Assembly: GCA_023432565.1 (NCBI GenBank)
Contig: JAEYUL010000159.1
Span: 1 to 6,873 of the forward strand
Length of the DNA: 6,873 nucleotides
Direction of reading: 5' to 3'
Source: Actinomycetes bacterium
GTDB lineage: Bacteria; Actinomycetota; Actinomycetes; Actinomycetales; Cellulomonadaceae
Within the stretch, counting starts at the first letter, position 1. Every line of letters starts with the position of its first letter. The position numbers and the translations under genes are program-made. Shown piece by piece: positions 5,021 through 6,873 of this stretch. Below the pieces are notes generated by a model. The model was not told the origin of the DNA. It ran no database searches and saw only the letters and a list, made by a program, of their open reading frames with translations.

Positions 5021-5571
5021 GCGGTGCTCCCGTGCACGACGACGTCGATCGACTCGCCGGTCCTGCCGCCGCACGTGGCCGGGTCGGCGTCGGCGGCGAC
5101 CGAGAACGTCACGGTCGCGGTCGTCAGGGACGCGCCGCCGGCCGTGGCCGGGTCGCCCGGCACTGGCGACGTCGGCAGCGGTGAGTAGGCGACCTCGACG
5201 CAGCCGTCGTAGAGCGTCGTCGGGTTGTCGTCCGCCCACGCGAGGGTGAGCGGCACGCTCGAGGCGTTCCAGAGGTGGAGGGTGCGCTCCACGGGCGCGT
5301 CGGGGGTGAGCCCGGTGACGGCGTCGAGCGTCACCGCCGTGCCGGTCGTGTCCGCGGCGGACCAGGTCGCGCCGTCGGACGAGCCGCGCAGATCGATGCT
5401 CGCGGCGGACGCACTGCCGGAGAACTGCGCGTCGTCGGTCCAGGCGGCGCTCGTCGCGGCGGCGCCGAACCCGGTCACCAGGCTGAGGCCGAGGGTGGCC
5501 GGGACGACGGCGCGCCAACGGGGGCACCGACGCGTGGGGCGGCGCGGCGTGTGCCGCGGGGCGTCAGTCAT
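5017..5571 (-). CDS. Small exported TasA-like protein with SipW-type signal sequence (184 aa)
   Basis: The protein has a basic N-terminus (RHTPRRPTRR), a hydrophobic core at about 21-38, then ATSAAWTDDAQFSGSASAAS (39-58) and IDLRGSSDG. This pattern matches TasA-type proteins, in which A-F/W-x-D marks the mature start and a G/S-rich run leads to a first beta strand ending in DL. Cleavage before Ala43 is predicted. The mature part resembles a beta-sandwich with VERTLHLWNASSVPLTLAW (94-112) and two exported cysteines (124, 167), probably a disulfide. The ATG at 5571 is preferred over one at 5598 because GAGG lies 7 nt before it; it overlaps the upstream gene by 8 nt. TasA of Bacillus forms extracellular fibres; whether this protein polymerises is unknown. 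Confidence 0.85.
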   Translation of the reverse strand: MTDAPRHTPRRPTRRCPRWRAVVPATLGLSLVTGFGAAATSAAWTDDAQFSGSASAASIDLRGSSDGATWSAADTTGTAVTLDAVTGLTPDAPVERTLHLWNASSVPLTLAWADDNPTTLYDGCVEVAYSPLPTSPVPGDPATAGGASLTTATVTFSVAADADPATCGGRTGESIDVVVHGSTA

Positions 5572-6211
5572 CGTCAGACCTCGTCGCGGTGGCGGCATGC
5601 GGGTCGGGGACGGGGGCCGGGTGCGGCGCGCGCGGCCGCAGGAGCAGGGCGCCGACGAGCGCGGCGAGCAGGGCCGCGAGCGCGAGCCAGGCCACGCGCG
5701 TCAGGTCGCGGACCGGCAACGGGTGCTCCAGGAGCCCGATGTGGCCGTCGAGGGCCGCCGACGTGGCCTGCCCGACCTGCACGCGCAGGTCGTAGTCGCC
5801 CTCGGGCAGGAGCGTGCCGACGAGCGCATCGGACACCGGTAGACACTCGCCATCCGTCTGCGGGCACAGCGTGAGGGTCCAGTCGGGCTCGTCCGCGCCG
5901 CTCGTCGTGGTCACGACCTCGGTCACGTGCACGTCTGTCGGCACGCGCAGCACACGCACGAGCACGGAGCCGGGGCCCTGCGGGAGCGCGTCGAGCGAGA
6001 GCGAGAGCGACTCGTCCCGCTCGAACGGGACGGGTGCGGCCGTCGCGACGCCGGCGCCTGCGAGCGCGAACGCCGCCGCGGCCGCCAGGCTGACCGCCGC
6101 CAGGCGCGCTCGCCGCGTGCCTGCGGCGAGTCGCGCGAGACGCTTCGTGACCGTGTGCCGCGGGCCCGTGCCCGTGCCCGACGTCGCACGGGCCGTGCCG
6201 TGCGCGCTCAT
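5564..6211 (-). CDS. Unknown exported protein with C-terminal membrane anchor (215 aa)
   Basis: I do not recognise a family. The 215 residues show a long basic N-terminus (KRLARLAAGTRRARL, 23-37), a hydrophobic core at about 38-55 and a probable cleavage site at VATA-AP (55-60), so a classical Sec signal peptide is likely. The mature ectodomain (about 59-170) is rich in short beta-type segments (SVLVRVLRV, YDLRVQV) and has one close cysteine pair, Cys116 and Cys123. A membrane helix at 172-191 is followed by RPR and a Pro-rich cytoplasmic tail ending SDDD. It lacks the AAW-x-DD motif of its two downstream neighbours, so it may not be a SipW substrate. Its ATG overlaps the peptidase stop as ATGA. 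A role as membrane partner, anchor or accessory for the two small exported proteins is inference from operon position. Confidence 0.78.
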   Translation of the reverse strand: MSAHGTARATSGTGTGPRHTVTKRLARLAAGTRRARLAAVSLAAAAAFALAGAGVATAAPVPFERDESLSLSLDALPQGPGSVLVRVLRVPTDVHVTEVVTTTSGADEPDWTLTLCPQTDGECLPVSDALVGTLLPEGDYDLRVQVGQATSAALDGHIGLLEHPLPVRDLTRVAWLALAALLAALVGALLLRPRAPHPAPVPDPHAATATRSDDD

Positions 6212-6819
6212 CGCGGGGTCCGGCTCGCGCCCTGCGTCACCTGCTCAGCGAGGGCCAGGTCGCTGTCGGGACCGGGGTCGGGGCCGATGCCGGGCTCGGG
6301 GGCGGTCGCGGGCTCGTCGTCGCGGGCTGTGCGGGTCGCGGGCGGCAGCAGGCTGAGGCCGAGCATGGAGAGCAGCGCGATGCCGAGGGGGATCGCGACC
6401 GAGGGCCGCGTGATCGTCGTCAGGACGTACCCGCCGCCGCTGATCTGCCAGACCGGCTGCCAGACGGTGTCGCCGACGACGTACGCGCCGCCGTCCTCGG
6501 AGCTGTTGGCGTCGCCCTTCATGCGGATCTCCCAGCGCCCCGGCTCGACCTCCTCGACGTCCACGACCCGGTGCGTCACGAGGTTGCGCGTCACGTCGGA
6601 GTAGATCGAGGCGACCTCACCCACCTGCAGCTCGCTCGTGGGGAAGGGGCGGGCGATCAGCAGGTCTCCGGTCATGATCTGCGGCTCCATCGAGCCCGAG
6701 ATCACGACCATCGGACGGATCCACCCCACCTTCGTCGCACCCCACGCGAGCACGCTGACGAGCCCGAGCGCGGCGACGAGCCACAGCACGGTGTTGCCGA
6801 GCAGCTTGAGTGCACGCAT
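6208..6819 (-). CDS. sipW: SipW/Sec11-type signal peptidase I (family S26B)
   Basis: This 203-residue membrane serine protease removes signal peptides on the outer face of the membrane. SGSMEP at 41-46 carries the nucleophile Ser43. THRVV at 82-86 carries His83 where ordinary bacterial signal peptidases use Lys. KGDANSSED at 101-109 supplies the acidic residue, probably Asp103. The Ser-to-His distance of 40 residues matches what is known for Bacillus SipW. A membrane helix lies at about 10-30 and a second at about 140-160, followed by an acidic Pro/Asp-rich tail. The ATG at 6819 has GGAGG 5 nt upstream, a strong ribosome-binding site. It is the first visible gene of the operon; the ATGA overlap with the next gene couples them. 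Two downstream products with TasA-type cleavage regions are its likely substrates. Confidence 0.92.
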   Translation of the reverse strand: MRALKLLGNTVLWLVAALGLVSVLAWGATKVGWIRPMVVISGSMEPQIMTGDLLIARPFPTSELQVGEVASIYSDVTRNLVTHRVVDVEEVEPGRWEIRMKGDANSSEDGGAYVVGDTVWQPVWQISGGGYVLTTITRPSVAIPLGIALLSMLGLSLLPPATRTARDDEPATAPEPGIGPDPGPDSDLALAEQVTQGASRTPR

Positions 6820-6829
6820 GGCGACCTCC

Positions 6830-6851
6830 GGGGGGCGGGGGCAGGGTGGGG
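6830..6851 (+). other. G-quadruplex-forming tract next to the sipW start
   Basis: The plus strand reads G6-C-G5-CA-G3-T-G4, four G-runs with 1-2 nt loops, a textbook intramolecular G-quadruplex pattern. It begins directly upstream of the sipW ribosome-binding site (6825-6829 on the minus strand). The G-rich strand is the template for the operon, so an effect on transcription rather than on the mRNA would be expected. Function is inference. Confidence 0.45.
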
Positions 6852-6858
6852 CCGTGGG

Positions 6859-6873
6859 CCCCCGGGGGGGGGG
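6859..6873. repeat. C5-G10 homopolymer run at the window end
   Basis: CCCCC is followed by ten G at the very end. Such runs are prone to sequencing and assembly errors, and the window may stop here because an assembly did. The operon promoter would be expected in or beyond this stretch, but I see no promoter motif in 6820-6873. Confidence 0.5.

Noticed and set aside
5021..5527. Upstream extension of the 191-aa gene in the same minus-strand frame
   Set aside because: The extension is Arg-rich, runs antisense-like through the 184-aa coding region and has no ribosome-binding site; the ATGA overlap at 5017-5020 with GGGAG upstream marks the true start.
5572..5598. Alternative ATG at 5598 for the 184-aa protein
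   Set aside because: No Shine-Dalgarno precedes it and it would enlarge the overlap to 35 nt; the ATG at 5571 has GAGG at good spacing.
1..6873. Mobile element, phage, CRISPR, tRNA or rRNA content
   Set aside because: No transposase or integrase motifs, no spaced direct repeats, no cloverleaf or rRNA-like sequence were seen, and composition looks uniform across the window.

Overview
The window is very GC-rich (I estimate above 70%), starts several genes with GTG and carries an actinobacterial gene set. The GroEL fragment is of the actinobacterial GroEL2 type. The LytR_C and DUF3263 pair resembles Rv0431 and Rv0430 of Mycobacterium tuberculosis. A member of the Micrococcales, possibly Cellulomonas-like, fits best; that placement is inference from gene content.

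Left part (1-2420). The left edge cuts the 5' 170 codons of groEL, on the minus strand. Its promoter region holds two tandem HrcA/CIRCE operators. Divergently, on the plus strand, lies a gene for an exported GH15-type glucoamylase-like glycosidase. A perfect 10-bp inverted repeat flanks its core promoter, with the right arm lying on the predicted -10 / ribosome-binding sequence. This gene converges on a short minus-strand cold-shock protein gene.

Middle part (2420-4444). Two minus-strand genes encode a DUF3263 HTH-like protein and, downstream, a membrane-anchored LytR_C-domain protein. A family-1 uracil-DNA glycosylase (ung) is transcribed divergently from the DUF3263 gene. Three of these genes (LytR_C, DUF3263, ung) and perhaps the GH15 gene have a TANNNT -10 box only 6-7 nt before the start codon, which suggests leaderless mRNAs.

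Right part (4445-6873). A compact four-gene minus-strand operon, with every junction overlapping by 4, 8 or 4 nt, encodes a SipW/Sec11-type signal peptidase with a Ser/His/Asp set. Next come a protein of unknown function with a signal peptide and C-terminal membrane anchor, and two small exported proteins. The last two share a TasA/SipW-type cleavage-region motif, (S/T)AAW(T/A)DD. The likely logic is a dedicated peptidase that matures its own two substrates, with the anchored protein as a possible partner or assembly factor. This is the most interesting system in the window. The operon's promoter lies beyond the right edge, where the sequence runs into a G-quadruplex-like tract and a ten-G run.

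No tRNA, rRNA, CRISPR array, insertion sequence or attachment site was recognised. The longest stretch without a gene is 512-787 (276 bp), which is filled by the groEL/GH15 divergent control region.
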